Source of the DNA: UBA4421 sp028228615
GTDB taxonomy: Bacteria; Pseudomonadota; Gammaproteobacteria; Pseudomonadales; Azotimanducaceae
Reading direction: 5' to 3'
NCBI GenBank assembly: GCA_028228615.1
Contig: JAOJBS010000002.1
Coordinates: forward strand, 96,588-160,587
DNA length: 64,000 nucleotides
A program made the position numbers and the translations under genes. This document shows, piece by piece, positions 48,868 to 58,201 of the stretch; position 1 is the stretch's first letter, and every line of letters begins with the position of its first letter. Under the pieces are notes generated by a model that saw nothing but the letters and a program-made list of their open reading frames with translations, did not search any database and was not told where the DNA came from.

Positions 48868-50133
48868 ATGAAAGACGAAACTATTGCGGTCCATGCGGGA
48901 TACACCACAGACCCAACCACCCATGCGGCAACCACACCGATTTATCAAACAGTGGCTTATGAATTTGACAACGCCCAACACGGGGCAGACTTATTTGATT
49001 TAGCGGTACCGGGCAATATTTACAGCCGCATTATGAACCCAACTTGCGATGTATTAGAGCAGCGGGTTGCGGCCCTTGAGGGTGGCGTTGGCGCGCTGGC
49101 GGTATCTGCGGGCAGTGCGGCCATTAATTATGCCATTCTTAACTTGGCTGAAGTGGGTGACAACATTGTCACTGTGCCTCAGCTGTATGGCGGTACTTAC
49201 ACGTTGTTCGCGCACATGTTGCCGCGCCAGGGTATTGAAGTGCGCTTTGCTGCAGATGATTCTGTTGCCGCGCTGGAAGCGTTGATTGACGAGAACACAA
49301 AAGCCATCTTTATGGAAACCATTGGTAACCCTGCGGGCAATATTGTGGACATCGAAGCCGTTGCGGCTATGGCGCGCCGCCATGGTGTGGCCACCATCGC
49401 TGATAACACCGTGGCTTCACCTTCTTTGCTTAAGCCCATTGATTACGGCATAGACATTGTTGTGCACTCGTTAACCAAATATATGGGCGGCCACGGCACC
49501 ACACTGGGCGGCATTATTGTCGATTCTGGCAACTTCCCTTGGAGTGAGCACGCAGCGCGTTACCCACGTTTCAATACCCCGGAAGAAAGCTATCACGGTG
49601 TGATTTATACCGAAGCCTTTGGTGGCGCGGCTTACATTGGCCGTGCGCGTACTGTGCCGCTGCGTAATACGGGCGCTGCACTGTCAGCCATGAGCGCGTT
49701 TCAATTGCTGCAAGGCGTAGAAACCCTGCCGCTAAGAATGGAGCGTCACTCGGCCAATACCCTCGCGGTTGCCAAGCATTTGCAAGCACACCCCAACGTG
49801 GAGTGGGTGAGCTATGCGGGTTTAGAAAGCCATCCTCATCACGCATTGGCGCAAAAATACATGGGCGGCAGCGCTTCCGGTATTTTGACCTTTGGTGTTA
49901 AGGGCGGCTACGAGGCGGGCGTTAAGTTTTATGACGCACTGAAGCTGTTTAAGCGTCTGGTTAATATTGGTGATGCTAAATCTTTGGCCTGTCACCCAGC
50001 CTCTACCACACACCGTCAGTTGACTGTTGAAGAGCAAAAGGCTGTGGGTGTGGCGCCAGAAGCCATTCGTCTGTCTGTGGGCATTGAGCACATAGAAGAT
50101 ATTTTGGCTGACTTGGATCAATCATTGGGCTAG
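48868..50133 (+). CDS. metY: O-acetylhomoserine sulfhydrylase (MetY)
   Basis: A 421-residue PLP enzyme of the Cys/Met-metabolism family that forms homocysteine (or methionine) from O-acetylhomoserine and sulfide or methanethiol. The PLP lysine is in S-L-T-K-Y-M-G-G-H-G-T. Further motifs are S-R-I-M-N-P-T near the N-terminus and E-T-I-G-N-P-A-G. The start at 48868 is preceded by GGAG. Longer frames to 48736 are rejected. The 224-bp leader does not show a recognisable SAM riboswitch. A terminator follows. Confidence 0.9.
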   Translation: MKDETIAVHAGYTTDPTTHAATTPIYQTVAYEFDNAQHGADLFDLAVPGNIYSRIMNPTCDVLEQRVAALEGGVGALAVSAGSAAINYAILNLAEVGDNIVTVPQLYGGTYTLFAHMLPRQGIEVRFAADDSVAALEALIDENTKAIFMETIGNPAGNIVDIEAVAAMARRHGVATIADNTVASPSLLKPIDYGIDIVVHSLTKYMGGHGTTLGGIIVDSGNFPWSEHAARYPRFNTPEESYHGVIYTEAFGGAAYIGRARTVPLRNTGAALSAMSAFQLLQGVETLPLRMERHSANTLAVAKHLQAHPNVEWVSYAGLESHPHHALAQKYMGGSASGILTFGVKGGYEAGVKFYDALKLFKRLVNIGDAKSLACHPASTTHRQLTVEEQKAVGVAPEAIRLSVGIEHIEDILADLDQSLG

Positions 50134-50156
50134 GTCGTTATGGCCAATCAGTAAAT

Positions 50157-50193
50157 ACTGCCGCTCAGACTTAAGGGTCTTGGCGGTAGTTTT
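50157..50193 (+). terminator. Terminator after metY
   Basis: A perfect outer stem ACTGCCGC/GCGGTAGT (one G-U pair) with an inner AGAC/GTCT stem, followed by four T residues. It lies 24 bp after the metY stop. Confidence 0.75.
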
Positions 50194-50283
50194 ATGCAAA
50201 AACTTGGTCTTAAGTCTTTGCCTTTTCCTTTGCCTTTCTCTTTTGTTCTCTTTTCGTCTCCCAAAGCTTGCGTAAAAACGCAC

Positions 50284-50916
50284 TTAGACAAAGATGATTT
50301 GTCCCATCAAATACTGCGCCAGTTCCACCATTGACGAAAATATCGGTAGGCCCGCAATACTCAGTATGACCAATCCGAGAAAAATCATCGTGCCGTATTT
50401 GGCATTATAAAAACGATACTTGTGCGCCAGGTTTTTCGGCAGCAGGTGGGGGAGTATGTAGTGGCCGTCTAATGGCCCAAGTGGAATCATGTTAAATAAC
50501 ATGAGCATGAGATTGATCAACACCAGTATAGTAAAAAATTGATCTCCAGCTGCGCTTTGCAGGCCATTACTGGCGGCGAACAAGTAAGCATTCCAGCTGA
50601 TGACCGCCAATAGCAAATTCATAAACGGGCCCGCTGCCGCAACCCATAGGTCCGCGCTGGGGCGGCTGTAATTGCGCGGGTCCGTGGGTACGGGCTTAGC
50701 GTAGCCAAAGCCCACGATGGCAACCATCGCCAAGCCCACTGGGTCGATATGGGCGATGGGATTAATGGTCAACCTTCCAGCACGCTCTGCGGTGTCATCG
50801 CCGAACCATTTGGCCACAACGGCGTGGCCGTATTCATGGAAACTCAGAGATAAGACCAGTGCCACGATGAGTAAAACAAAGACTTCATATTGACCGTTTG
50901 CGAGTAAGTCGAGCAT
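50284..50916 (-). CDS. Site-2-protease-like zinc metalloprotease (M50 family)
   Basis: A 210-residue integral membrane protease. The zinc-binding H-E-Y-G-H (near 28-32) lies in the first part of the protein, and the second conserved site, M-I-P-L-G-P-L-D-G-H, is near 146-155, matching the family NPxPxLDG pattern. The length is that of the minimal YwhC-like subgroup without PDZ domains. The native substrate is unknown. It starts divergently against the ELM1-like gene, with their start codons overlapping. Confidence 0.9.
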   Translation of the reverse strand: MLDLLANGQYEVFVLLIVALVLSLSFHEYGHAVVAKWFGDDTAERAGRLTINPIAHIDPVGLAMVAIVGFGYAKPVPTDPRNYSRPSADLWVAAAGPFMNLLLAVISWNAYLFAASNGLQSAAGDQFFTILVLINLMLMLFNMIPLGPLDGHYILPHLLPKNLAHKYRFYNAKYGTMIFLGLVILSIAGLPIFSSMVELAQYLMGQIIFV

Positions 50917-52033
50917 GTGGGCGGTGTTTATCCTTTATCTTAAGTATTGGACACTGGTGCAAGGTCGTGATCATAACCTGTGCAGAGGCTTTTATGCAGC
51001 GGTCTGGGCTATTGGTCTGTGCTGTCGGTTGAAGGCACCAGATAAGGGGAGGTTTTTCGCGGTCTTATCAGGTTATATTGTCGGTAAATTCAATGGGACA
51101 GCTATTATTCGTACCCCAATTCAAATTTGGCGCTTTGTAGATGGTCGCCCCGGCCACGAGAAGCAAACAGCGGGACTGATCCAAGGTTTTGAGGAAATGC
51201 TCAATGGTCAAAGTGACGCTGGGCTTGTTCAAGATAGTGGCTTTGCCATCACTACTGTTTGCCTGCCGGAAGATTTGCCTTGGCTGAAGGGCCAGTGGGG
51301 TGAAGGCGTGCTTCAGCCAGATTTGTTGGTGGGGGCTGGCCGCGCAGTACAATGGGCCATGTTGCGTACGCGCTGGCATTTAGGCGGCAAGGCAGTGGTG
51401 CTTATGAAGCCCTCGCTGCCGCTATTTTTGTTTGATCTGATTTTACTGCCTGAACATGACAGCGCACCTAACCGTCCGAATATTTTGCGTACAACGGGTA
51501 TGTTAAGTCCTGTGGTTGCGGGTCAAAAAGATCCTGCCAAGGGCGTGATTTTGCTGGGCGGGGTGAATAAGCACTTCCACTGGGACAATGATGAAGTTGC
51601 TGAACAGGTGGCGGAATTGACCGCGTCTATGCCGAGCGTGCACTGGCAAATTTCCGACTCGCCAAGAACCCCGCAAACTCTGCAAGCCAAACTTTCTTTG
51701 CCCGACAATACCAGTTTGGTGCATTGGCGCGATACGCCAGATGGCTGGCTGAGCAGTCAGCTAGCCACTTCAGGTTATGTTTGGGTGAGCGCAGATAGCG
51801 CATCGATGCTGTACGAGGCGCTGTCTCATGGCGGTAGGGTAGGTGTCATTGAGCTGCGACCCTATAAAGAAGAAAATAAGTTGGTGCGCGGATTGGGTTT
51901 GTTGTTAGAGAAGGAGCTGCTTGGTCGTTCCTCTCGCGGCGCGCTTGAGCAGCAAGCGTTGAATGAGTTAACGCTTTCAGAGCACACGCGCTGTGCTCAG
52001 TGGATAATAGACAAATGGTTTGCGCGGGTTTGA
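50915..52033 (+). CDS. ELM1 (mitochondrial fission ELM1) family protein
   Basis: The conserved part begins near 51098 with I-W-R-F-V-D-G-R-P-G-H-E-K-Q-T-A-G-L, the start of the ELM1/DUF1022 family. Other family motifs follow: P-D-L-L-V-G-A-G-R, K-P-S-L-P, H-W-D-N-D, S-D-S-P-R-T-P and W-V-S-A-D-S-A-S-M-L-Y-E-A. The first about 60 residues of the open frame are not conserved, and the ATG at 50915 overlaps the divergent M50 gene start with no ribosome binding site, so the true start is unclear. A GGGGAGG at 51046-51052 has no standard start codon at the proper distance. Bacterial ELM1 proteins resemble glycosyltransferases and have no settled role. Confidence 0.75.
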   Translation: MWAVFILYLKYWTLVQGRDHNLCRGFYAAVWAIGLCCRLKAPDKGRFFAVLSGYIVGKFNGTAIIRTPIQIWRFVDGRPGHEKQTAGLIQGFEEMLNGQSDAGLVQDSGFAITTVCLPEDLPWLKGQWGEGVLQPDLLVGAGRAVQWAMLRTRWHLGGKAVVLMKPSLPLFLFDLILLPEHDSAPNRPNILRTTGMLSPVVAGQKDPAKGVILLGGVNKHFHWDNDEVAEQVAELTASMPSVHWQISDSPRTPQTLQAKLSLPDNTSLVHWRDTPDGWLSSQLATSGYVWVSADSASMLYEALSHGGRVGVIELRPYKEENKLVRGLGLLLEKELLGRSSRGALEQQALNELTLSEHTRCAQWIIDKWFARV

Positions 52034-52072
52034 ATTAGCTGTTAACTAGTCGGCGCTGTTTTAACCCCAATA

Positions 52073-52132
52073 TCTTTAATAAAAGCCTCTTTAATAAGAG
52101 TGTCTTTAATAAAAGTCTCTCAAGAAAAAGCC
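52073..52132. repeat. 15-bp tandem repeat (x4)
   Basis: Units 52073-52087, 52088-52102 and 52103-52117 follow TCTTTAATAAAAGCC closely, and 52118-52132 is a more divergent fourth copy. The patch lies in the spacer after the ELM1-family gene. Confidence 0.85.
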
Positions 52133-52304
52133 TTTTCTAACCAGAGTCTTTTTAACTAGGGTTTTTGACGAGTGGCGTTGACTAGTATTGTTTGGCTAGC
52201 TTATTCGCCTGCACGAGCCCCAGCAGATACGAGGCTCATTTTTTAATCCATAGCCTAGTATAGCGCTTAACGATTGCTGTCTTACTCAACCCTTAACTGA
52301 GCGC

Positions 52305-54737
52305 CTAGCTCAACGTGCCTTCTGCGGCATGAGCCGCAACGCTTGCTGAGTCCATGCCTAACCAATCTTTCAGTACTTGCTCATTGTCTTCGCCAATGGC
52401 TCGGACTCTTTGATAGTCATTGCACGGGGTTTTTTCAAAATGCAGGGGTAAGCGGTCAAACCAGGTCTGCCCCAGAGTAGGGTGTACATCGTCCATAGCT
52501 TGCAGAAAGTCTACCTCCGCCAACTGTGGGTCGCGCTCTACCAGATCTGCGCCGTCTTGCACTACGCCAGCCGGTACGCCGGCACTTTGGCAACGGGCCA
52601 TGAGGTCGTAGGCCTCATTTGTGGCGGTCCATTGCCCAATCAATGTATTGAGTTCTTCTTGTGCTTGGTGCCGTCCTTGCGCCGAACTAAATCGAGCTTC
52701 CTGACACCAACTGGGGTTTTGCATCAGCGTGCATAGACTTTGCCACTGTGTCTCGTTCGTGCAGGCGATGGCAATCCAGCGCTCGTTAATTTTTACTTGG
52801 GTGGCTTCATCTGCGCCGGTTGAACGTGTTTCATCTAAACATCGGTAGCAGCCGTGTGGTGCCTGCACATCATAAGGTAGATCATTACCACAGGGGCGCG
52901 CAGCGTTGTTGTTAGCAAAGAAGTCCAATAGCGATGGCCCTAAAAAGTTCACGCCTACTTCAAATTGTGAAACGTCTACACGTTGGCCTTTGCCGGTGCG
53001 GTTGCGGGCTTCAAGTGCTGCCAGTACCGCAACGGTGCCATGTAGTCCGGCTTGGTGGTCGTTGTAGGAAAAGCCTAAGCCGATGTCCTCGCGTCCAGGC
53101 ACGCTAGTCGTATGCGTTAGGCCGCAGAGGGCGTGAATTGTTGGCGCGTAGGTGACAAATTTAGACCACGGTCCGCCGTCGCCCATACCGGACATTTGCA
53201 CGTAAATGACGCCTTTGTTGGTTGTGCTGATTTGCTTGTAACCAATGCCCCAACGGTCTAATACACCTGCCGAGAAATTGTCGATGACAATGTCTGCTTG
53301 GTTAGCCAGTTGGCCAGCCAATTGCTTGGCTGAGTCTTGGCTCATGTTCAGTGCCAGTGCGCGTTTGCTGCGGTTCCACATTAGGTAGTAGGGGTGGTGG
53401 GGGTCTTGTGTGCCAACCGCTCGGTCCGCAGAGTTTATTTTTATTACGTCAGCGCCCATGTCCGCCAAAATTCGGGTGGCAAAAGGTCCAGCTAAAACGT
53501 GGGTAAAGTCTAAGACTTTTAAACCTTGTAGTGGCTTGTCTGCCGTTGCCTTTACCTGCTTGTCGGTAGCAGTGGGTTCGCTGTGCCAGTTAAGGTCATT
53601 AATAACTTCCTCATTAGCAGAACCAATGCCGCGGTAGGCGTTCAGTTGCCAAGGGGTGTCCGCGAAACGATAAGGTGCGCCTGGTGCACTCATTGTCTGA
53701 TCGCCAATTTGGTAGGGCACATACCACTGGCGTGCTTTTAGCTGTGGATTTTCTGCCACTTTTTCGAGCGGTAAAACCCAACCGTAGGGCGAGTGTCTGG
53801 ACTGGGCTTCAAAAAATAATGCTTCTACGTCTTTTTCTGCCACCCAGTCGGTCATTACTTCCATCGCGCGCAAGGTGCGTGCGCGCAGGTTCTCAGGCTC
53901 CATATACTTAGGGTCAATAAGGTCATCATGTACGCCTTCTTCAATCCACCACATCAGTTGGCGGTCGAAGTCTGGTGCTGGCGTGGCCATAATGCTGCCG
54001 CCTTTTCCGTTCAATACCGTATAGGCGTCGGACCAATGCAGCGCGCCGCGCCTTGGCAGCACTTTGCCTTCAGGCCGGTTGAGGGTTTTTTCGTACCAAT
54101 AGAACATAAAGACTTGTTCTAGGCACGATGCGATACATTCATGCACCGATACGCCCACGCTTTGGCCCTGACCAGTGGCTCTCACATGAGCCAGGGCGCT
54201 GAGTGCCGCAATGGCCACATATGCGCCAGAGATCATAAAGTTCATTTCGCCAAAGCCTTTGAGCGGCGGCGTATCTACATCCCCCGTGGTTGACGCGGCC
54301 CCGCCAAGGGCGCCGGCAACAATGTCTGGGCCTAGATAGTCCGCCCACGGGCCTGATGTTCCAAAAGAGGAGACGTCAATAACGATAAGTTCTGGGCGCG
54401 CGAGTTTGGCCGCGGCCAAATCCGCTTCATGCACCGCGAAGGCCCCCTTACAGAGCAAAACGATTTCCGCATGTGCAATGAGGTTTTGTAGCTGCGCGTG
54501 GCCGTCGCTGGTCGCTAAATCTAAGCTGACAAAGCGTCTGTTGGAAGCGAAAAAAGCGTGCCATAGCGATGAGGTTTGGGAGGTTTGACCCTCAATATGT
54601 GGGCCTCGAGCGCGCAAAGGGTCGCCAGTAGTAGGCTCTGGGCGAACAACATCTGCGCCAAGATCAGCGAGTAACTTCGCTCCATAAATACCCCGTTCGT
54701 CGGTCAAATCAATGACCCTCACACCCTCTAATGCCAT
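52305..54737 (-). CDS. Double CaiB/BaiF CoA transferase (fused tandem domains)
   Basis: An 810-residue protein made of two family III CoA transferase domains. The N-terminal domain begins V-R-V-I-D-L-T and has L-A-D-L-G-A-D-V-V-R-P-E-P. The second, from about residue 390, begins L-K-V-L-D-F-T-H-V-L-A-G-P and has A-D-M-G-A-D-V-I-K-I-N and a W-N-R-S-K-R-A-L-A motif. Because the fold normally works as an interlocked dimer, a fused pair may act as an internal pseudo-dimer. Such proteins transfer CoA to acids such as bile, carnitine-like or branched aliphatic acids. The gene is divergent to the PhyH gene. Confidence 0.9.
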   Translation of the reverse strand: MALEGVRVIDLTDERGIYGAKLLADLGADVVRPEPTTGDPLRARGPHIEGQTSQTSSLWHAFFASNRRFVSLDLATSDGHAQLQNLIAHAEIVLLCKGAFAVHEADLAAAKLARPELIVIDVSSFGTSGPWADYLGPDIVAGALGGAASTTGDVDTPPLKGFGEMNFMISGAYVAIAALSALAHVRATGQGQSVGVSVHECIASCLEQVFMFYWYEKTLNRPEGKVLPRRGALHWSDAYTVLNGKGGSIMATPAPDFDRQLMWWIEEGVHDDLIDPKYMEPENLRARTLRAMEVMTDWVAEKDVEALFFEAQSRHSPYGWVLPLEKVAENPQLKARQWYVPYQIGDQTMSAPGAPYRFADTPWQLNAYRGIGSANEEVINDLNWHSEPTATDKQVKATADKPLQGLKVLDFTHVLAGPFATRILADMGADVIKINSADRAVGTQDPHHPYYLMWNRSKRALALNMSQDSAKQLAGQLANQADIVIDNFSAGVLDRWGIGYKQISTTNKGVIYVQMSGMGDGGPWSKFVTYAPTIHALCGLTHTTSVPGREDIGLGFSYNDHQAGLHGTVAVLAALEARNRTGKGQRVDVSQFEVGVNFLGPSLLDFFANNNAARPCGNDLPYDVQAPHGCYRCLDETRSTGADEATQVKINERWIAIACTNETQWQSLCTLMQNPSWCQEARFSSAQGRHQAQEELNTLIGQWTATNEAYDLMARCQSAGVPAGVVQDGADLVERDPQLAEVDFLQAMDDVHPTLGQTWFDRLPLHFEKTPCNDYQRVRAIGEDNEQVLKDWLGMDSASVAAHAAEGTLS

Positions 54738-54969
54738 GGTTCCCCCAAAGTGTTGCTGTTGTTACTGCAGTTATTGCAGCTGTTGTGTTGTGTGTTTTTC
54801 TGATTAGAGAAAGTAACCCATGTCTGCCTCCAGCGTAAGAACTTCCGCTGGATTTTCAGGGTAAATTTTGGGCGTGCGTTGCCAAGGCTTTGCCTGAAGC
54901 AAATGCATGGGTAGGATGAGTCTCGAGAGGCTTAGGGATGTTAGGGACAAACAGGGGGCAGGGTTAACT

Positions 54970-55914
54970 ATGCTTAACCAAGAGCAAATCAGTTTTTTTA
55001 AAACCAACGGTTATCTCATTGTGCCTGGAGCCATGGCACAAGATTTGTGCCGCAAGGTGCGTGAGCTGATGTGGCAAGCGCTGCCTGATGATGCAGCGAT
55101 TCGAGCAGATGACTTGGTCAGTCAAATTGGCCCGTTTAAAAGAGAGGACGAGGCGTCTGACGCGCGCCATTTGCGTCAGGGTTACCGCTGGCTGAATAGA
55201 TTTTTGGGCGTGAGTCCGGAAGTAATTAACCTGATTTACAGCGAATCGATCTGTGCCATGGCTCAGCAGTTATTGGGCGGTGAGCTGCGGCAGGCGGTGG
55301 CTAATGGTCTGCCTATGGGCAGTTATGGTAACGCCTGGCCAGGCGGTCCTACTGATCCGGCCACCGGCAATGATGGCGCGCGGGGGGTTTACTGCACCTT
55401 ACCTTACGGCAACAAAGCGAAAGAGCCTGACCAGTGTCATACCGACGGGCACCCCTTCCAGTTGGGGGTTGTTGGATTGATCGATGATTGCCCCCAAGAC
55501 GGCGGTGGGTTCAAGGTTTGGCCTGGCTCCCACAACACGTTATACCCCACCTTCGCGCTGCGTTACGACCAGCCGCGTATTCCCTATTATGATCACCTGC
55601 CCAGTTATAAGGGCATTGTGCATAGCCCCGAGTATTTGCAGGAGGTGGACAAGCTTAACCGCGAGGTAACTCCGGTTGAGTGCTGGGGCGCGGCAGGTGA
55701 TATTGTGTTTTGGCATCATCGCCTTGCGCACATGGCTGGGCATAATTACACGGATAAGATGCGTCAGGCTGTACTGGCAGATTTTTGGACCACTGAGTTA
55801 GATCAGTTTCGCACCACGCCAGCTCAAGGGGACATGTGGCGAGATTGGTCCGAGGAGGTGCAATTAAGTGGCGGTGACTATTCAGATGAATTGGCGGCTC
55901 AGCAACGCGTATAG
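54970..55914 (+). CDS. Phytanoyl-CoA dioxygenase family protein
   Basis: A 314-residue Fe(II)/2-oxoglutarate oxygenase. The iron motif is C-H-T-D-G-H-P-F and the distal site is W-H-H-R-L-A-H-M-A-G-H, with a late R-Q-A-V-L-A-D-F segment. The start at 54970 follows AGGG; upstream frames to 54907 are less likely. It is the first of at least four plus-strand genes up to the MFS transporter. The protein differs clearly from the other PhyH protein in the window at 18159, so they are probably not recent duplicates. Confidence 0.85.
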   Translation: MLNQEQISFFKTNGYLIVPGAMAQDLCRKVRELMWQALPDDAAIRADDLVSQIGPFKREDEASDARHLRQGYRWLNRFLGVSPEVINLIYSESICAMAQQLLGGELRQAVANGLPMGSYGNAWPGGPTDPATGNDGARGVYCTLPYGNKAKEPDQCHTDGHPFQLGVVGLIDDCPQDGGGFKVWPGSHNTLYPTFALRYDQPRIPYYDHLPSYKGIVHSPEYLQEVDKLNREVTPVECWGAAGDIVFWHHRLAHMAGHNYTDKMRQAVLADFWTTELDQFRTTPAQGDMWRDWSEEVQLSGGDYSDELAAQQRV

Positions 55915-55996
55915 TTAATGTGCTCTGAGGTGAACTGGCCTAGCTAAGGCGGTGAAAGAGCGCAACTCGGACAGATGTAAAATGTGGGAGAGGACA

Positions 55997-57103
55997 ATGA
56001 GTAAAGCAATAGACAAAACAATAGACAAGACACTACCAGGGAAGTTGGGTAACCCTAATGCGACCTTCGAAACCGACAGCCGTGCTGACCCGCGTATTGC
56101 TGCGGTTATGGCAATGGCTGGAGAGTTGGCCCCAGGTGTTGTGGAACTTGCCGCTGATGCAACCTATGAAGAGTCCTTGGCTTACGCCCAAGCCTTTGAG
56201 GAGGCCGCTGCCTTAACCCATCCGTTAAAACGGGATATGATGCCGGATTTCCCCTCTGTGGAAGCCACTACCCAAGTGATTAAGGGTGTTGATGGCAACG
56301 ACATCAACCTTTACTTACATCAACCGGCCCAGCGCAGTGGACCTCTAAGTGGACCTCTGCCTTGCGTGGTGCACACGCATGGTGGCGGTATGGTACTTAT
56401 GACCGCCGCAGACCCAGATTACATTCGATGGCGCAATTCTTTGGCTGCTATGGGCGTGGTTGTGGTGGGCGTTGAATTTCGTAATGGCGGCGGCTCGTTG
56501 GGTAACCATCCTTTTCCAGCCGGGTTAAATGACTGTGCCAGCGCTGTGCAGTGGACCCATGCCAATCGTGGGGCTTTGAACATTTCCTCTATTGTAATCT
56601 CCGGCGAATCTGGCGGTGGCAACTTGTCTATTGCCACTACTTTAAAGGCGCTTAAAGAAGGCTGGGTGAATAAGATCGATGGGGTATATGCCATGTGCCC
56701 TTATATATCTGGTAGTTATGCCAATCCGCCGGCAGAATTGGTATCGCTAAAAGAGAACGACGGTTACATGCTGAACTGCGCCATGATGGCGACCATGGTT
56801 CGAGTATATGATCCGAACGGTGAGCATGGGGCCAATCCTTTGGCATGGCCGTTACAGGCGAGCACAGAGGATTTGACCGGTTTACCGCCACACATCATTT
56901 CGGTTAACGAGCTTGACCCTTTGCGCGATGAGGGGTTGGTGTTTTATCGCAAATTATTAGCGGCAGGTGTGAGCGCTGTTGCAAAGACTGTGCATGGCAC
57001 CCCCCATGCGGGAGACATGAGCTTTCCAGATTTTACGCCAGATATTTACCAGGAAACGGCTCGCTCGCTGCATGGTTTTGCAATGTCATTGGCCGGGAGC
57101 TAG
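55997..57103 (+). CDS. Alpha/beta hydrolase, HSL-type esterase
   Basis: A 368-residue hydrolase of the hormone-sensitive-lipase group. The oxyanion-hole motif H-G-G-G-M lies near residue 131, the nucleophile elbow G-E-S-G-G-G near 206, the acid in N-E-L-D-P-L-R near 308 and the histidine in G-T-P-H-A-G near 338. The substrates are usually short acyl esters. The N-terminus contains a short repeated I-D-K-T unit, and S-G-P-L is repeated near residue 117. GAGAGG precedes the ATG at 55997. Confidence 0.85.
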   Translation: MSKAIDKTIDKTLPGKLGNPNATFETDSRADPRIAAVMAMAGELAPGVVELAADATYEESLAYAQAFEEAAALTHPLKRDMMPDFPSVEATTQVIKGVDGNDINLYLHQPAQRSGPLSGPLPCVVHTHGGGMVLMTAADPDYIRWRNSLAAMGVVVVGVEFRNGGGSLGNHPFPAGLNDCASAVQWTHANRGALNISSIVISGESGGGNLSIATTLKALKEGWVNKIDGVYAMCPYISGSYANPPAELVSLKENDGYMLNCAMMATMVRVYDPNGEHGANPLAWPLQASTEDLTGLPPHIISVNELDPLRDEGLVFYRKLLAAGVSAVAKTVHGTPHAGDMSFPDFTPDIYQETARSLHGFAMSLAGS

Positions 57104-57176
57104 TGGCAAAACCGGCTTGAAAAAGCGGGTCGATAGATAAAGATTCAGATGAAAAATAACAAGTTAAGGAAGCCTA

Positions 57177-57947
57177 ATGGCAGAGCAAGGTAAGGATTCA
57201 GGCGGTAAGGAAACCCAACACCGTAACGATATGTACGGCAACATTGATGCTAGAAGCGAGGGTGAAGACGGCGTGTCTAAAACTATTCCTGCAGCCACGG
57301 TGGTGCTTTTGCGGGACGGCAGTGAGGGTGTGGAAGTGCTGATGCTAAAGAAAAATTCCAAGATCACCTTTGGTGGTATGTGGGTTTTTCCTGGCGGCAA
57401 AATTGATCCAGAAGACTACCCCAGCGACGGCGATGTAGACGTGGCTGCTCGAGTGGCGGCTGCTCGTGAAACGCATGAGGAAGCGGGTATAGAAGTAAGC
57501 CAAGAGAGCTTTCAGTTTTTAGCCCATTGGACGCCACCGCCTGGACCACAAAAGCGTTTTGCCACTTGGTTTTTTACCGCTCAAGTGGATGGCGACCAAG
57601 ACATTGCAATAGATGATGGGGAGATCAAAGAGCACGCGTGGTTGAACCCTGCTAAAGCGTTGGAGCGCCATGCAAAGGGTGAAATCGACTTGGTGCCGCC
57701 CACGTGGATTACCTTGTATCACTTGGCTCAATACGCACCCGCAGCGGCCGTAATTGCTCACTTCAAAGAAAATCAGGGCAAAACCTATAACACGCGAGTA
57801 GTTAAAGCCGCCAGCGGTGATCGAGTGGCCTTGTGGGTGGGTGACGCAGGTTACGACGCTTGGGATGCCGAAGTGGCCGGTGATCGTCACCGCTTGGTCA
57901 TGTCCGAAGGCGGCTTCGTATTTGAAAACACGGTAGAGGCTTACTGA
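57177..57947 (+). CDS. Nudix hydrolase
   Basis: A 256-residue Nudix protein. The box is split by an insert: F-P-G-G-K-I-D-P-E-D-Y-P lies first, and A-A-R-E-T-H-E-E-A-G-I follows about 20 residues later, instead of forming one 23-residue run. This arrangement is also seen in NUDT19/NUDT8-like enzymes that cleave CoA or acyl-CoA. A CoA-pyrophosphatase role would fit the neighbouring CoA-dependent genes, but is inferred. The ATG follows AAGGAAG. Confidence 0.8.
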   Translation: MAEQGKDSGGKETQHRNDMYGNIDARSEGEDGVSKTIPAATVVLLRDGSEGVEVLMLKKNSKITFGGMWVFPGGKIDPEDYPSDGDVDVAARVAAARETHEEAGIEVSQESFQFLAHWTPPPGPQKRFATWFFTAQVDGDQDIAIDDGEIKEHAWLNPAKALERHAKGEIDLVPPTWITLYHLAQYAPAAAVIAHFKENQGKTYNTRVVKAASGDRVALWVGDAGYDAWDAEVAGDRHRLVMSEGGFVFENTVEAY

Positions 57948-58201
57948 CTTGTTCGCTCTTCTAACTAGTCGTCAGTTGGTAGTCAAACCAAGACGCCAAT
58001 CTAGCTTCTGCTGATTTGGCTTCTATACAAGACGTAAAAGCGTTGGGCGCGGATTCAACTCTTGCGCCAGCCCACTTTGGCTTTTAACTTAAGATTAAGC
58101 GGCGTTGTGGCCTAAGTGCTATGTTTTAAACAGTAAATAGCGGGCAAGTTGCTGAACTAAAAATCCGACAATAATAAATGTGCAGGGCTCTGGGGAGGAT
58201 C

